Shown here in pieces: positions 42,993-52,592 of a DNA stretch of 64,000 nt. Source of the stretch: Nitrospirillum amazonense. Its GTDB lineage: Bacteria > Pseudomonadota > Alphaproteobacteria > Azospirillales > Azospirillaceae. The number at the start of each line of letters is the position of its first letter. Positions within the stretch are counted from its first letter, which is position 1. The notes under the pieces were generated by a model, which saw nothing but the letters and a program-made list of their open reading frames with translations, did no database searches and had not been told where the DNA came from. A program made the position numbers and the translations under genes. Location of the stretch: contig NZ_VITN01000016.1 of NCBI RefSeq assembly GCF_007828045.1, positions 1-64,000 of the forward strand. The letters run 5' to 3'.

Positions 42993-43478
42993 TTGAAGCC
43001 GCGCAAGCTCGACGCCATCGACATCAAGATCCTGACGGAATTGCAGGCGGACGGCCGCATCACCAACCAGGCCCTGTCGGAACGGGTGGGCCTGTCCGCC
43101 CGTCCCTGCCTGGAACGGGTGCGCCGGTTGGAGCGGGAGGGCATCATCGTGCGCTACCAGGCCCAGGTGGACGTGCGCCGCATCCAGTCCTGCGTCTTCG
43201 TCCTGGCCCAGATTTCCCTGGAAAAACAAGGCCGCCAGCGCACCAGCGCCTTTGAGCGCCGCCTGCGCGAGGTGCCCGAGGTCATCGAGTGCTTCGAGGT
43301 CAGCGGCCCCTACGACTACATCGCCAAGCTGGTCTGCCGCGACCTTGAGACCTACCAGGAACTGACCGACAGCTGGATCGACGACGCCGAGATGGGCGTC
43401 GCCCGCGTCGTCAGCAACGTCGTCCTGCGCCCCATCCGCGACTTCGGGACGTACCCGGTGTTCGAGGAAGATGCGTGA
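42993..43478 (+). CDS. Lrp/AsnC family transcriptional regulator
   Basis: 161 aa from a TTG start; no in-frame ATG or GTG lies just upstream. The winged-helix domain (LDAIDIKILTELQADGRIT, LSERVGLSARPCLERVRRLEREGII) is followed by a RAM ligand domain (IECFEVSGPYDYIAKLVCRDLETYQ). Members sense amino acids as oligomers and usually control nearby catabolic genes, so rocD and the arginine-dihydrolase-like gene are the likely targets. Encoded downstream of both on the same strand. Confidence 0.92.
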   Translation: MKPRKLDAIDIKILTELQADGRITNQALSERVGLSARPCLERVRRLEREGIIVRYQAQVDVRRIQSCVFVLAQISLEKQGRQRTSAFERRLREVPEVIECFEVSGPYDYIAKLVCRDLETYQELTDSWIDDAEMGVARVVSNVVLRPIRDFGTYPVFEEDA

Positions 43479-43511
43479 GCGGTGTTGACGATCAGTGGAT
43501 TTAGCATCACA

Positions 43512-43538
43512 TGATTACAACGTAATCACCTGTAATCA
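43512..43538 (+). promoter_or_regulatory. Palindromic operator of the parDE operon
   Basis: TGATTAC-AAC-GTAATCA (43512-43528) is a perfect 7-bp inverted repeat, followed by a third half-site GTAATCA (43532-43538). It lies 22 bp before the antitoxin start, the usual place for autoregulation by a ribbon-helix-helix antitoxin. Confidence 0.75.
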
Positions 43539-43559
43539 TCGAGATTGGAGGGCACGGAT

Positions 43560-43808
43560 ATGGCCAGCCAAAACTTTTCCATAAGGACCGAACCCGCCAT
43601 TCTGGCGGAGTTGGACAAGTTGGCCGAGTCACAGAACAGGTCCCGCAATTTCGTGGTCAATGAGGCCATTGAACGCTATCTCGCCGAGGAGCGTCAGTGG
43701 ACTGCCCAGGTGCAGGCCGGCTTGGCGGCAGCGGCGGCAGGCGACTTCGCCACCGACGCCGAGATGGATGCCTTGTTTGAGAAATTCGAGGCGGAAGCCG
43801 ACCGATGA
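43560..43808 (+). CDS. parD: ParD/CopG-type ribbon-helix-helix antitoxin
   Basis: 82 aa from ATG 43560 (GGAGGG 8 nt upstream; the TTG 15 nt earlier is not needed). RHH DNA-binding start FSIRTEPAILAELDKLAESQNRSRNFVVNEAIERYL, then an acidic C-terminal tail (TDAEMDALFEKFEAEAD) that would wrap the toxin. It overlaps the toxin gene by 4 nt (ATGA) and has a palindromic operator upstream. Confidence 0.9.
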   Translation: MASQNFSIRTEPAILAELDKLAESQNRSRNFVVNEAIERYLAEERQWTAQVQAGLAAAAAGDFATDAEMDALFEKFEAEADR

Positions 43809-44095
43809 AGGTGCGGTGGACCAGGCCGGCGACACGAAACTTGATGGATATCCACGATTATCTGAGCCAGTTCAATTCGGCGGCCGCGCTCAAGCTGGTC
43901 AAGTCCCTCCGCGCGCAGGCGCAAGGGTTGGGTTCTCATCCTCAAAAAGGGCGGCAGGGTCGCATCAACGGTACGCGCGAGCTGGTCATTTCGGGCGCGG
44001 ATTTCATCATCGCTTATCAGATTACGGAAAACTCCGTGGACATCCTGGCGATCCGCCATACCGCTCGCGATTGGCCGGCACGGCTGGATCGATAG
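43805..44095 (+). CDS. parE: ParE/RelE-family toxin
   Basis: 96 aa. ParE-type fold: VRWTRPATRNLMDIHDYLSQFN, then LGSHPQKGRQGRINGTRELVISGADFIIAYQI and DILAIRHTARDWP. The conserved RELVI...FIIAY...VDILAIRHTARDWP end matches ParE toxins, which poison DNA gyrase, rather than ribosome-dependent RelE. Full length and apparently intact. Coupled to parD. Confidence 0.92.
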   Translation: MKVRWTRPATRNLMDIHDYLSQFNSAAALKLVKSLRAQAQGLGSHPQKGRQGRINGTRELVISGADFIIAYQITENSVDILAIRHTARDWPARLDR

Positions 44096-44295
44096 CGGTC
44101 CCGCGTCGTCGCGAACCTCCCCACCGCGACACGAAAATATCTCCCTCACGGCCTGGAACTAGTCAGCGAGAAGGAGCCGCGATCCCAAATTCAACATTTG
44201 AGGAGGTCAGAGTTCGATTGCGAGCGGATGAGGGCGCTCGGCGTATTTTTGCCTTATTTCAAATATAGAATACGCGTTTGTGGATTCATAAATAA

Positions 44296-44478
44296 TCAGA
44301 GAATTGCAAGCTCTAAGACGGCCGGATGGAAATCGTATTTCTGCACTGTGCCATCCAAGAACCAGACGGTACTTGTGTATTTTTCGCCACTGTACATTGT
44401 CCCTGCAGAAATAACCGTCATCACGGGGCCGCCTGATTTTAAGCGGACCACGTCACCTAAATTAAAATTGTCTTCCAT
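44296..44478 (-). CDS. YodC-like small protein (DUF2158)
   Basis: 60 aa. The family pattern is plain: FNLGDVVRLKSGGPVMTVISAG and STVWFLDGTVQKYDFHPAVL. These small proteins form an SH3-like barrel of unknown role and are frequent on mobile DNA and phages. The surrounding DNA (about 44.2-44.6 kb) is markedly AT-richer than the rest of the window, pointing to recent acquisition together with parDE. Confidence 0.85.
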   Translation of the reverse strand: MEDNFNLGDVVRLKSGGPVMTVISAGTMYSGEKYTSTVWFLDGTVQKYDFHPAVLELAIL

Positions 44479-44610
44479 TTTGAAGTCCCTGTCCTGAAAT
44501 CTAGATCACAGATTGTAACTTAATGGTCATTTTCTCGCAAATCTTCCCTGTGTTGATTTGCCCAGGGCGAGATTCGAGGAACGACGGTAACGGATTCAAC
44601 CGTGGTGGCC

Positions 44611-45879
44611 TTAGTTCACTATCATTAGCGCGCCGGCGCCCAGCGCCAGGGCGCTGATCCCGCCCACCACCAGGCCCAGGCGGGCGCCACCCACCCAGCC
44701 GGCCATGGCGGCCTTGGTCACGGTGTTGACGGCGGTGACGATCAGCACGCCCTCCATGGCCACCTTCAGGGTCAGGCCGTGCCCGCCCAGATGGGCCATG
44801 GACAGGGTGACGGCGTCCACGTCGGCCACGCCGGACAGCGCGGCCATGACCAGCACGCCGGGGGCGCCCAAGGACTGCGCCAGCAACTGGCTGGCCAGGG
44901 CCACCGCCGCGATGAAGGCCGCCATCTTCAGGGCCATGCCCACCTCCAGCGGGTTGGCGATGTTCAGCTTGGGCACGTGGTAATGCCGGTTGCGCACGAT
45001 CAGGGCGGCGGCGCCGGCCACCTGGACCAGCGCGGCGCCGGCCAAGGGGGGCGCCAACGGCCGCAGCAGGTCGGGGTTCAGCACCATGGCCAGCACCCCC
45101 ACCCGCGCCATCATCACCGCCCCCGCCAGCAGCACCCCGGCGCCCAGCAGCCGGGACGAGGCGGGGTGCATCCGCCCCAGCCGCGCCAGCGTCAGCGTGG
45201 TGGCGGTGGAGGAGGCGAGGCCGCCGGCCAGCGCCGCCATCAACACCCCCAACCGGTCGCCCAGGCCGCGGACGGCGACATAGCCCCCGAAGGAAATGGC
45301 GGCGACCATGACCGCCAGCAGCCAGATGGAATGGGGGTTCAGCGCCCCCCACGGGTCCACCGGACGGTTGGGCAGGACGGGCAGCAGCAGGAAGGACATG
45401 GCCAACAGGGTCAGGATGGCCCGCACCTCATCCCCGCTCAACGCCGCCACCCAGCGGTGCAGGGGATCGCGCAGCGCCAGCAGGCCGGTCACGGCCACGC
45501 CGGCGGCGATGGCGACGCGCACGTCGGCCAGGATGGCCAGGGCGCCCAGCAGGAAGGTCACCAGCCCCGCCACCACCGAGGTGATGCTGAGGTCACGCTC
45601 CGGGTTGGGGTCGGTGTCGGCCCTGGCCTCCAGCCAGTGGAAGGCGGTGAAGGCGGCGGCATAGCCCAGGAACACCAGGCCCAGGATGTAGGGCTGTTGC
45701 GCCCCCGCCAGGGCGCCGGCGATGCCGCCCAACAGCCCCGACAGGGCGAAGGTGCGCAGCCCCACCGCGCGCTGGTATTCCTGGCCGCTGCGGCTGTGCC
45801 ACCCCCGTTCCAATCCCACCAGCAGGCCGATGGCCAAGGAAACCGCCAGACGGCTGAGCAGGGTGGTGGGATCCATCAA
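44611..45879 (-). CDS. MgtC/SapB-DUF4010 membrane protein
   Basis: 422 aa, about 12 predicted membrane helices. The N-terminal MgtC/SapB-like part has LAVSLAIGLLVGLERGW and RAVGLRTFALSGLLGG; a DUF4010 part follows (GGLASSTATTLTLARLG, LEVGMALKMAAFIAAVAL, ALSGVADVDAVTLSMAHL). Inner-membrane; family function unclear, linked to Mg or envelope homeostasis in relatives. Stop codon is in less GC-rich flanking DNA. Confidence 0.9.
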   Translation of the reverse strand: MMDPTTLLSRLAVSLAIGLLVGLERGWHSRSGQEYQRAVGLRTFALSGLLGGIAGALAGAQQPYILGLVFLGYAAAFTAFHWLEARADTDPNPERDLSITSVVAGLVTFLLGALAILADVRVAIAAGVAVTGLLALRDPLHRWVAALSGDEVRAILTLLAMSFLLLPVLPNRPVDPWGALNPHSIWLLAVMVAAISFGGYVAVRGLGDRLGVLMAALAGGLASSTATTLTLARLGRMHPASSRLLGAGVLLAGAVMMARVGVLAMVLNPDLLRPLAPPLAGAALVQVAGAAALIVRNRHYHVPKLNIANPLEVGMALKMAAFIAAVALASQLLAQSLGAPGVLVMAALSGVADVDAVTLSMAHLGGHGLTLKVAMEGVLIVTAVNTVTKAAMAGWVGGARLGLVVGGISALALGAGALMIVN

Positions 45880-45924
45880 GGCGGTCCTGGAAGGGTGACG
45901 ATCCGTCCAGTCGGCCCTAATCGT

Positions 45925-46443
45925 TCACCCGGCGCATTGATCCACCGCAAAGGGGGCCGGCGCCAACGCCGACTTGGGGCGCACGGTCTGGGCGAAGTGG
46001 GCCACGGTTTCGACGTAGGTGCCGCTTTTCATCTCGGCGGCGGTGACGGTCAGCCGCGCCTTGGGCGGCTTGGCCAGCATGGCTTGCAGCGCGTCCAACG
46101 ACTGTTGGCCCGCGGACCCGCCGTGGGTCAGCAGCAGGGCGGTCTCCGGCAGGTCCGCCCGCTCGCGCCGCACATACGCGCGCAGGGGCGGGCAGGGGTG
46201 CCAGGCCCAGATGGGCCCGGCCAGCACCACCAGGTCATAGTTGCGGGCGGTGTGGGCGGCCGGGGCGATGCCGGGCAGCCGGCCGCGCCAGCTGTCCGCC
46301 GCCGCCCGCCACCAGCCCATGAAGCTGACGCCGTACCGCTCGCAGCGGATTTCCTCGATATCGGCTTGCAGGTGCCGGGCCAGCTCCGTCACCACGGTGC
46401 GGGTCGTTCCGGTCAGCGAGTAAAAGGCGATCAGCACGGCCAT
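45925..46443 (-). CDS. Flavodoxin-like protein
   Basis: 172 aa from ATG 46443, with GGAGGGG 3-5 nt upstream (the ATG four codons earlier would sit on that site). Flavodoxin fold: AVLIAFYSLTGTTRTVVTELA (FMN phosphate loop SLTGTTR), YDLVVLAGPIWAWHPCPPLRAYV and ALLLTHGGSAGQQSLDALQ. Short one-domain electron carrier or FMN-dependent reductase; partner unknown. Last accessory gene before rlmH. Confidence 0.88.
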   Translation of the reverse strand: MAVLIAFYSLTGTTRTVVTELARHLQADIEEIRCERYGVSFMGWWRAAADSWRGRLPGIAPAAHTARNYDLVVLAGPIWAWHPCPPLRAYVRRERADLPETALLLTHGGSAGQQSLDALQAMLAKPPKARLTVTAAEMKSGTYVETVAHFAQTVRPKSALAPAPFAVDQCAG

Positions 46444-46549
46444 GGTCCCCTCCATTTCCGGTCGCCCTCACCGGGCGGTCGCACACGCTGGAGGAACAAT
46501 GGCCGATGGGGTCGGGGGGCGCATTGACGCACCGCAAGAGGGTGCGCCC

Positions 46550-47008
46550 TTACACCCGGTGGTAGGGATGACCCGCCAGGATTTGCTGGGCGCGGTACAA
46601 CTGCTCGGCCAGCATGCCGCGCACCATCATATGCGGCCAGGTCATGGGGCCGAAGGCGATGAGCAGGGAGGCGCGGCGGCGCACCTCTTCGGCCAGGCCA
46701 TCGGCGCCGCCGATGACGAAGGCCAGGTCGGCCACGCCGCCGTCGCGCCAGGTGCCCACCTGGCGGGCGAAGGCCTCGCTGGGCAGGGCCTTGCCGCGTT
46801 CATCCAAGGCCACCAGGGTGGCGCCGGCGGGAATGGCTTCCAGCAGAAGCTGGGCCTCGAGCCGCTTCAGCTCATCGCCCTCCACCCGCTTGCGGCACTC
46901 GACCTCTCGCAAGGTGAAGGGCCAGGTGATGCGGCCTTTGTACTCTTCGAACAGGTCCCGGGCGGGGCCCGGCCGGCTGCGGCCGACGGCGATCAGCCAA
47001 ACGCGCAT
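46550..47008 (-). CDS. rlmH: 23S rRNA (pseudouridine1915-N3)-methyltransferase RlmH
   Basis: 152 aa, standard length. SPOUT methyltransferase with LVALDERGKALPSEAFA, DLAFVIGGADGLAEEVRRRA and the diagnostic end GPMTWPHMMVRGMLAEQLYRAQQI...GHPYHR. It methylates pseudouridine 1915 in helix 69 of 23S rRNA. It follows rsfS on the same strand as usual, with family A copy 4 between them. Confidence 0.97.
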   Translation of the reverse strand: MRVWLIAVGRSRPGPARDLFEEYKGRITWPFTLREVECRKRVEGDELKRLEAQLLLEAIPAGATLVALDERGKALPSEAFARQVGTWRDGGVADLAFVIGGADGLAEEVRRRASLLIAFGPMTWPHMMVRGMLAEQLYRAQQILAGHPYHRV

Positions 47009-47025
47009 GGGCCCGATCCCGCTAA

Positions 47026-47124
47026 GGAGTTCAAGATCATGCCACTACAGGCCAGCGACTGCCGGCCCGGGCCGGTCAGGCCCGTAAGGCAAGGCCACGG
47101 ATGTGGCCGCCCGCCGCCTGAGGG
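47026..47124 (-). repeat. Family A structured element, copy 4 (shorter)
   Basis: Minus-strand reading begins CCCTCAGGCGGCGGGC, 2 nt after the rsfS stop. Hairpin 1: GGCCAC-ATCC-GTGGCC. Then TTGCCTTACGGGCC, a GC-rich stretch, hairpin 2 GCCGGC-AGTC-GCTGGC (one G-U pair) and CTGTAGTGGCATGATC in place of hairpin 3, whose second arm is eroded. It fills most of the rsfS-rlmH gap. Confidence 0.75.
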
Positions 47125-47126
47125 CA

Positions 47127-47516
47127 TCAAACAGACAAAAAGTCGCTGGCCGGCGCGCCGAACCCGGCGAAGTCGGGCGGCAGTTCCACGCCCCACATCT
47201 TTTCCAGGTTGTAGAAGGCGCGCACCTCGGGACGGAACAGGTGGACCAGCACGTCGCCGGCGTCGATCAGCACCCAGTCGCACTGGGGCGTGCCTTCGGC
47301 GTCGAGACCGATGAGGCCGACTTCCTTGAGCTTGGACAGCAGGTGGCCGGCCATGGCATCCACCTGGCGGGCGGAACGGCCCGAGGTGATGACGATGTAG
47401 TCGGCCAAGGTGGACTTGCCCTTGAGGTCGAGCACCACGGTGCCTTCGGCCTTGTCATCCTCCACACTGGCGACGATCAGGTCGCGCAGCTGCTCGGGGA
47501 AGTCGGGGGCCGCCAT
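47127..47516 (-). CDS. rsfS: Ribosome silencing factor RsfS
   Basis: 129 aa from ATG 47516, though no ribosome site precedes it and the frame is open upstream, where AGAGGTAACG occurs without an ordinary start codon. The Iojap/RsfS core is clear: DLIVASVEDDKAEGTVVLDLKGKSTLADYIVITSGRS, then DWVLIDAGDVLVHLFRPEVRAFYNLEKMW. It binds L14 and blocks subunit joining in starvation. Between nadD and rlmH, the conserved order. Confidence 0.93.
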   Translation of the reverse strand: MAAPDFPEQLRDLIVASVEDDKAEGTVVLDLKGKSTLADYIVITSGRSARQVDAMAGHLLSKLKEVGLIGLDAEGTPQCDWVLIDAGDVLVHLFRPEVRAFYNLEKMWGVELPPDFAGFGAPASDFLSV

Positions 47517-47696
47517 GTCCGGAAGCGGCTGGGGCGCCGTCCGCCCAGCGGTCGGCGTCGGGAAATGGGCGATGGTGGAAATGATCGTTACCTCTAAGCA
47601 AAAAAGGGCGCTGAGGATCCGGCATGGCCGGCCCGCACCCTGATGATAGTCCGATGATGTGCGTGGGCAAGCCGCACGGGGCACGCTTGCCTACGG

Positions 47697-47756
47697 GATT
47701 CTGTTCCGTCGTGCGATTTACGCTTCGGATGAGACCATCCCAAGCGATCACACTTC
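47697..47756 (-). repeat. Family B structured element, copy 2
   Basis: Minus-strand reading: outer stem GTGTGAT/ATCGCAC (one G-U), bulged C, inner stem GCTTGGGATG/CATCCGAAGC around GTCT (one mismatch), GTAA, tail GACGGAACAGAAT. It starts 24 nt after the nadD stop in the 264-bp nadD-rsfS gap and is the best sequence match to copy 1. Confidence 0.8.
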
Positions 47757-47780
47757 AGTCCTTGCAGTCCGCTTTTCCCG

Positions 47781-48425
47781 TCACCGGCCGGCCCACCACC
47801 CCTTCCGCCGGATTTCGGTGGCGGAGGCGGGATGCAGCGGCCCGTCCAGGAAGGTCCAGGCCGGTGCCGATCGTGCCGGCAGCCCGCCCGCGTCCCGTGG
47901 AGGAACCCGATTGCGGAGATAACGCCGCGCGGCCTTGCCGACAAGCGCCTTTAGGGAATAGGGGCGGCGCGGAAACACGGCAACCGGCATGCGGCCCAGG
48001 ATGCGCGTCCATCCCCGCCAGCGCGGAATCTGCAACAGGTTGTCGGCACCCATGATCCAGACGAAGCGCGTGCGGGGATAGCGACGGCGCAGGGCTTCCA
48101 GCGTGTCCACGGTGTACCGCGTGCCCAGCTGCGTCTCCAGGTCCGTCACCAGGATTCGCGGATCGCGGGCGGCGGCGCGGGCGGCGTCCAGGCGCGCGTC
48201 CAGCGTGGCCATGCCCCGCGCCTGCTTCAGCGGGTTCTGCGGGCTGACCAGCCACCACACCTGGTCCAGGTTCAGGCGGCGCAGCATCCATTGGCTGACG
48301 TGGCGGTGGCCGGCGTGGGCGGGGTTGAAGGACCCGCCCAGGATGCCGATGCGCCGGCCGGCCCAGCTGGCCCCGGTCAGCGGCCGCGGTCGAATCCAAT
48401 AGCGGCCGTGGGGGGAGGTTGACAT
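47781..48425 (-). CDS. nadD: Nicotinate-nucleotide adenylyltransferase NadD
   Basis: 214 aa from ATG 48425. Nucleotidyltransferase fold with GILGGSFNPAHAGHRHVS (GxFxPxHxGH), DQVWWLVSPQNPLK, TDLETQLGTRYTVDTLEALRR, VWIMGADNLLQIPRW and the C-terminal SATEIRRKG loop. It makes NaAD from NaMN and ATP in NAD synthesis. It follows proA closely (20 nt) and precedes rsfS. Confidence 0.95.
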   Translation of the reverse strand: MSTSPHGRYWIRPRPLTGASWAGRRIGILGGSFNPAHAGHRHVSQWMLRRLNLDQVWWLVSPQNPLKQARGMATLDARLDAARAAARDPRILVTDLETQLGTRYTVDTLEALRRRYPRTRFVWIMGADNLLQIPRWRGWTRILGRMPVAVFPRRPYSLKALVGKAARRYLRNRVPPRDAGGLPARSAPAWTFLDGPLHPASATEIRRKGWWAGR

Positions 48426-48445
48426 GGGGGAAGCCGGCCGGTCGC

Positions 48446-49717
48446 TTACGGCCGCGTCTGGCCGTCGCCGCGCACGACGTATTTGTAGCTGGTCAGCTGC
48501 TCGGCACCCACGGGGCCGCGGGCGTGCAGCTTGCCGGTGGAAATGCCGATCTCGGCACCGAAGCCGAACTCCCCGCCATCGGCGAACTGGGTGGAGGCGT
48601 TCCACAGCACGATGCCGCTATCGACCCGCGCCAGGAACCGCTCGGCCGTGGCGGCATCCTCGGTCACGATGCTGTCGGTATGGTGGCTGCCGTGGCGCTC
48701 GATATGGGCGATGGCCTCATCCACGCCGTCCACCACCTTCACCGACAGGATGGCGTCCAGGTACTCGGTATCCCAGTCGGAATCGTCGGCGGGCAGGACC
48801 CGGGCGTCCAGGGCCTGCACGGCGGCGTCGCCCCGCACCTCGCAGCCGGCGCCGACCAGATCCTCGATCAGGGCGGGCAACTGGGCGGCCGCCACATCGC
48901 GGTGGACCAGCAGCGTCTCCATGGCGCCGCAGATGCCGGTGCGGCGCATCTTGGCGTTGAGGGCGATGGCGCGGCCCTTGGCCGGATCGGCCGTCCGGTC
49001 CAGGTAGACGTGGCAGATGCCGTCCAGATGCTTGATCACCGGCACGCGCGATTCCGCCGCCACCCGCGCCGTCAGGGACTTGCCGCCCCGGGGGATGATG
49101 ACATCGACATGGTCGGTCATGGTCAGCAGGATGCCGACGGCGGCCCGGTCGGTGGTGGGCACCAGTTGCACGGCGTCGGCGGGCAGGCCGCCTTCCACCA
49201 AGCCCCGGCGCATGGCCGCGACAATGGTGGATGAGGAATGCAGGCTCTCCGAACCGCCGCGCAGGATGGCGGCGTTGCCCGACTTCACGCACAGGCCGCC
49301 AGCGTCCGCCGTCACGTTGGGCCGGCTTTCATAGATGATGCCAATGACGCCCAGGGGGACCCGCACCCGCTGGATGCGCAGGCCGTTGGGCCGGGTCCAG
49401 TCGGCCGTGACGGCACCCAGGGGGTCGGGCAGGTCGGCCACGTCCTCCAGGCCCTTGGCGATGGCCTCCAGCCGGCTCTCGTCCAGGCGCAGACGGTCCA
49501 GCAGGGCGGGTGTCAGGCCCTTGGCCTGGCCGGCCGCCATGTCACGCGCGTTGGCGTCCAGGATGGCGTCGGCGGCGGCGCGCAGGGCGGATGCGGCGGC
49601 GCGCAGGCCCGCCACGCGCTGCTCCGGCGTGGTCACGGCCAGCTGGGCGCCGGCGGCGCGCGCCCGCTGCCCGATGTCCCGCATCAATGCCGTAAGGTCG
49701 ACCGTCTGCCCGTCCAT
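48446..49717 (-). CDS. proA: Gamma-glutamyl phosphate reductase ProA
   Basis: 423 aa, standard length. ALDH-fold enzyme with [47 protein letters not shown] and the catalytic Cys in [14 protein letters not shown]. It reduces glutamyl-5-phosphate in proline synthesis. In related genomes obg and proB usually precede it; here cysTWA does, so proB must be elsewhere. Confidence 0.97.
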   Translation of the reverse strand: MDGQTVDLTALMRDIGQRARAAGAQLAVTTPEQRVAGLRAAASALRAAADAILDANARDMAAGQAKGLTPALLDRLRLDESRLEAIAKGLEDVADLPDPLGAVTADWTRPNGLRIQRVRVPLGVIGIIYESRPNVTADAGGLCVKSGNAAILRGGSESLHSSSTIVAAMRRGLVEGGLPADAVQLVPTTDRAAVGILLTMTDHVDVIIPRGGKSLTARVAAESRVPVIKHLDGICHVYLDRTADPAKGRAIALNAKMRRTGICGAMETLLVHRDVAAAQLPALIEDLVGAGCEVRGDAAVQALDARVLPADDSDWDTEYLDAILSVKVVDGVDEAIAHIERHGSHHTDSIVTEDAATAERFLARVDSGIVLWNASTQFADGGEFGFGAEIGISTGKLHARGPVGAEQLTSYKYVVRGDGQTRP

Positions 49718-49762
49718 GATCCCAACGCCCTGATATCCGTTACGCCGTCACGCCGTCGCCCC

Positions 49763-50827
<1,065 letters not shown>

Positions 50828-50869
50828 GCGCGCCGCCCGTTTGCTTGGTCGTCATTGTCGCTGCCCCTT

Positions 50870-51727
50870 TTAGCGCTTGGCGGCGGCGATCTGGTCGGCG
50901 AAGCGCCATTCCAGGGCCGCCTTGGCCGCCAGGGTCACCAGCGCCAACAGCGCCAGCAGCGAGGCCACCGCGAAGGCGGCCACGAAGTTGTATTCGTTGT
51001 ACAGAATCTCGACATGCAGGGGCATGGTGTTGGTCTTGCCCCGGATATGGCCGGAGACGACGGACACCGCCCCGAATTCGCCCATCGCGCGGGCGTTGCA
51101 CAGCAGCACGCCGTACAGCAGGCCCCAGCGGATGTTGGGCAGGGTCACCAGGCGGAAGGTCTGCCAGCCGCTGGCGCCCAGCACGATCGCGGCCTCCTCG
51201 TCCTCCACGCCCTGCTCCTGCATCAGGGGGATCAGTTCGCGCGCCACGAAGGGGAAGGTGACGAAGACGGTGGCCATGACCACGCCCGGGACGGCGAAGA
51301 TGATCTGCACCCCGTGGTCACGCAGCCAGGGGCCGAAGCTGCCGTGCAGGCCGAACAGCAGCACATAGACCAGGCCGGAAATGACGGGCGAGACGGAGAA
51401 GGGCAGGTCGATCAGGGCCAGCAGCAGGCTCTTGCCCCGGAAATTGAATTTGGCGATGGCCCAGCTGGCGGCCACGCCGAACACCAGGTTCAGCGGCACG
51501 GCGATGGCGGCGATCGTCAGGGTCAGCCGGATGGCCGACAGGGCGTCGGGATCGGCCAGACCCTTAAGGAAGGCGCCGACACCCTTGGCCAGGGCCTGGC
51601 TGAACACCGCCACCAGCGGCAGGGCCAGGAAGGCCGCCAGGAACAGGATGGCGAGGCCGATGAGCGCCAGGCGCATCATCGGGCCTTCGCCCACGGCGGG
51701 GCGGCGGGAATGCGGATCAGCGGGCAT
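50870..51727 (-). CDS. cysW: Sulfate ABC transporter permease CysW
   Basis: 285 aa, six predicted helices. The EAA loop reads [26 protein letters not shown] and the CysW-typical [26 protein letters not shown] follows. It forms the inner-membrane channel with CysT. Its start overlaps the cysT end by 11 nt. Confidence 0.95.
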   Translation of the reverse strand: MPADPHSRRPAVGEGPMMRLALIGLAILFLAAFLALPLVAVFSQALAKGVGAFLKGLADPDALSAIRLTLTIAAIAVPLNLVFGVAASWAIAKFNFRGKSLLLALIDLPFSVSPVISGLVYVLLFGLHGSFGPWLRDHGVQIIFAVPGVVMATVFVTFPFVARELIPLMQEQGVEDEEAAIVLGASGWQTFRLVTLPNIRWGLLYGVLLCNARAMGEFGAVSVVSGHIRGKTNTMPLHVEILYNEYNFVAAFAVASLLALLALVTLAAKAALEWRFADQIAAAKR

Positions 51728-52592
51728 GGCGCGACCGGGTCCAGCGCTGCAGGAAATTGATGCCCAGCAGCATGAGGAAGGAAACTCCCATCATGGCCGT
51801 GGCGATGACGGTGGCGCCGGCATAATCGTACTGCTCCAGCCGGGCGACGATCAGCAGGGGCACGATCTCCGACACCGCCGGGATGTTGCCGGCGATGAAG
51901 ATGACGGAGCCGTATTCGCCCACGCCACGGGCGAAGGCCAGGGCCACGCCGGTGATCAGTGCCGGCAGGATGGTGGGCAGCAGCACCTTGGTGAAGGTCT
52001 GCCAGCGGGTGGCGCCCAGCGAGGCGGCGGCCTCCTCCACCTCGGCGTCCAGATCCTGCAGCACCGGTTCCACCGTGCGCACGATGAAGGGCATGCCCAC
52101 GAACACCAGGGCGATGACGATGCCCAGCGGGGTGAAGGCGATCTTGAACCCGGCCGCCTTGGCCAGGGCACCGATCCAGCCGTTGGGGGCGTAGATGGCC
52201 GTCAGCGCGATGCCAGCGACGGAGGTGGGCAGGGCGAAGGGCAGGTCGACCATGGCGTCGATGATGCGCCGGCCGGGAAAACGGTAGCGCACCAGCACCC
52301 ATGCCACGACCAGGCCGAACACGGCGTTGATCAGGGCGGCCGCCAGGGCGCAGCCGAAGCTGACATAAAAGGCGTGCAGCACCCGGGGGGCCAGGGTGAT
52401 GGCCCAGAACCGGTCCCAGCCCACATCCGCCGCCCGCAGGGCCATGTGGCCCAGGGGGATCAGGACGATCAGGCAGAGATAGGCCAGGGTAAAGCCAAAG
52501 GCGGTACCGAAGCCGGGCAGGATGGTCGGGGCCAGGAAGGCCCACCCTCGCCTGGCCGGCTTGGTCGCCGTGGTCGACGCGGCGGCCGTCAC
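51717..52592 (-). CDS. cysT: Sulfate ABC transporter permease CysT (CysU)
   Basis: 291 aa from GTG 52592, with GGGGTAG ~6 nt upstream; the open frame extends further without support. Six helices; [53 protein letters not shown] and the EAA loop [15 protein letters not shown]. First gene of cysT-cysW-cysA. No sulfate-binding protein gene is next to it. A possible promoter is TTGTAC (minus strand, 52709-52704) with an AT-rich -10 region around 52690-52681. Confidence 0.94.
   Translation of the reverse strand: MTAAASTTATKPARRGWAFLAPTILPGFGTAFGFTLAYLCLIVLIPLGHMALRAADVGWDRFWAITLAPRVLHAFYVSFGCALAAALINAVFGLVVAWVLVRYRFPGRRIIDAMVDLPFALPTSVAGIALTAIYAPNGWIGALAKAAGFKIAFTPLGIVIALVFVGMPFIVRTVEPVLQDLDAEVEEAAASLGATRWQTFTKVLLPTILPALITGVALAFARGVGEYGSVIFIAGNIPAVSEIVPLLIVARLEQYDYAGATVIATAMMGVSFLMLLGINFLQRWTRSRHAR

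Noticed and set aside
44198-44497. Plus-strand 99-residue frame in the AT-rich region
   Set aside because: It is antisense to the recognisable yodC-like gene and has no homology-like features.
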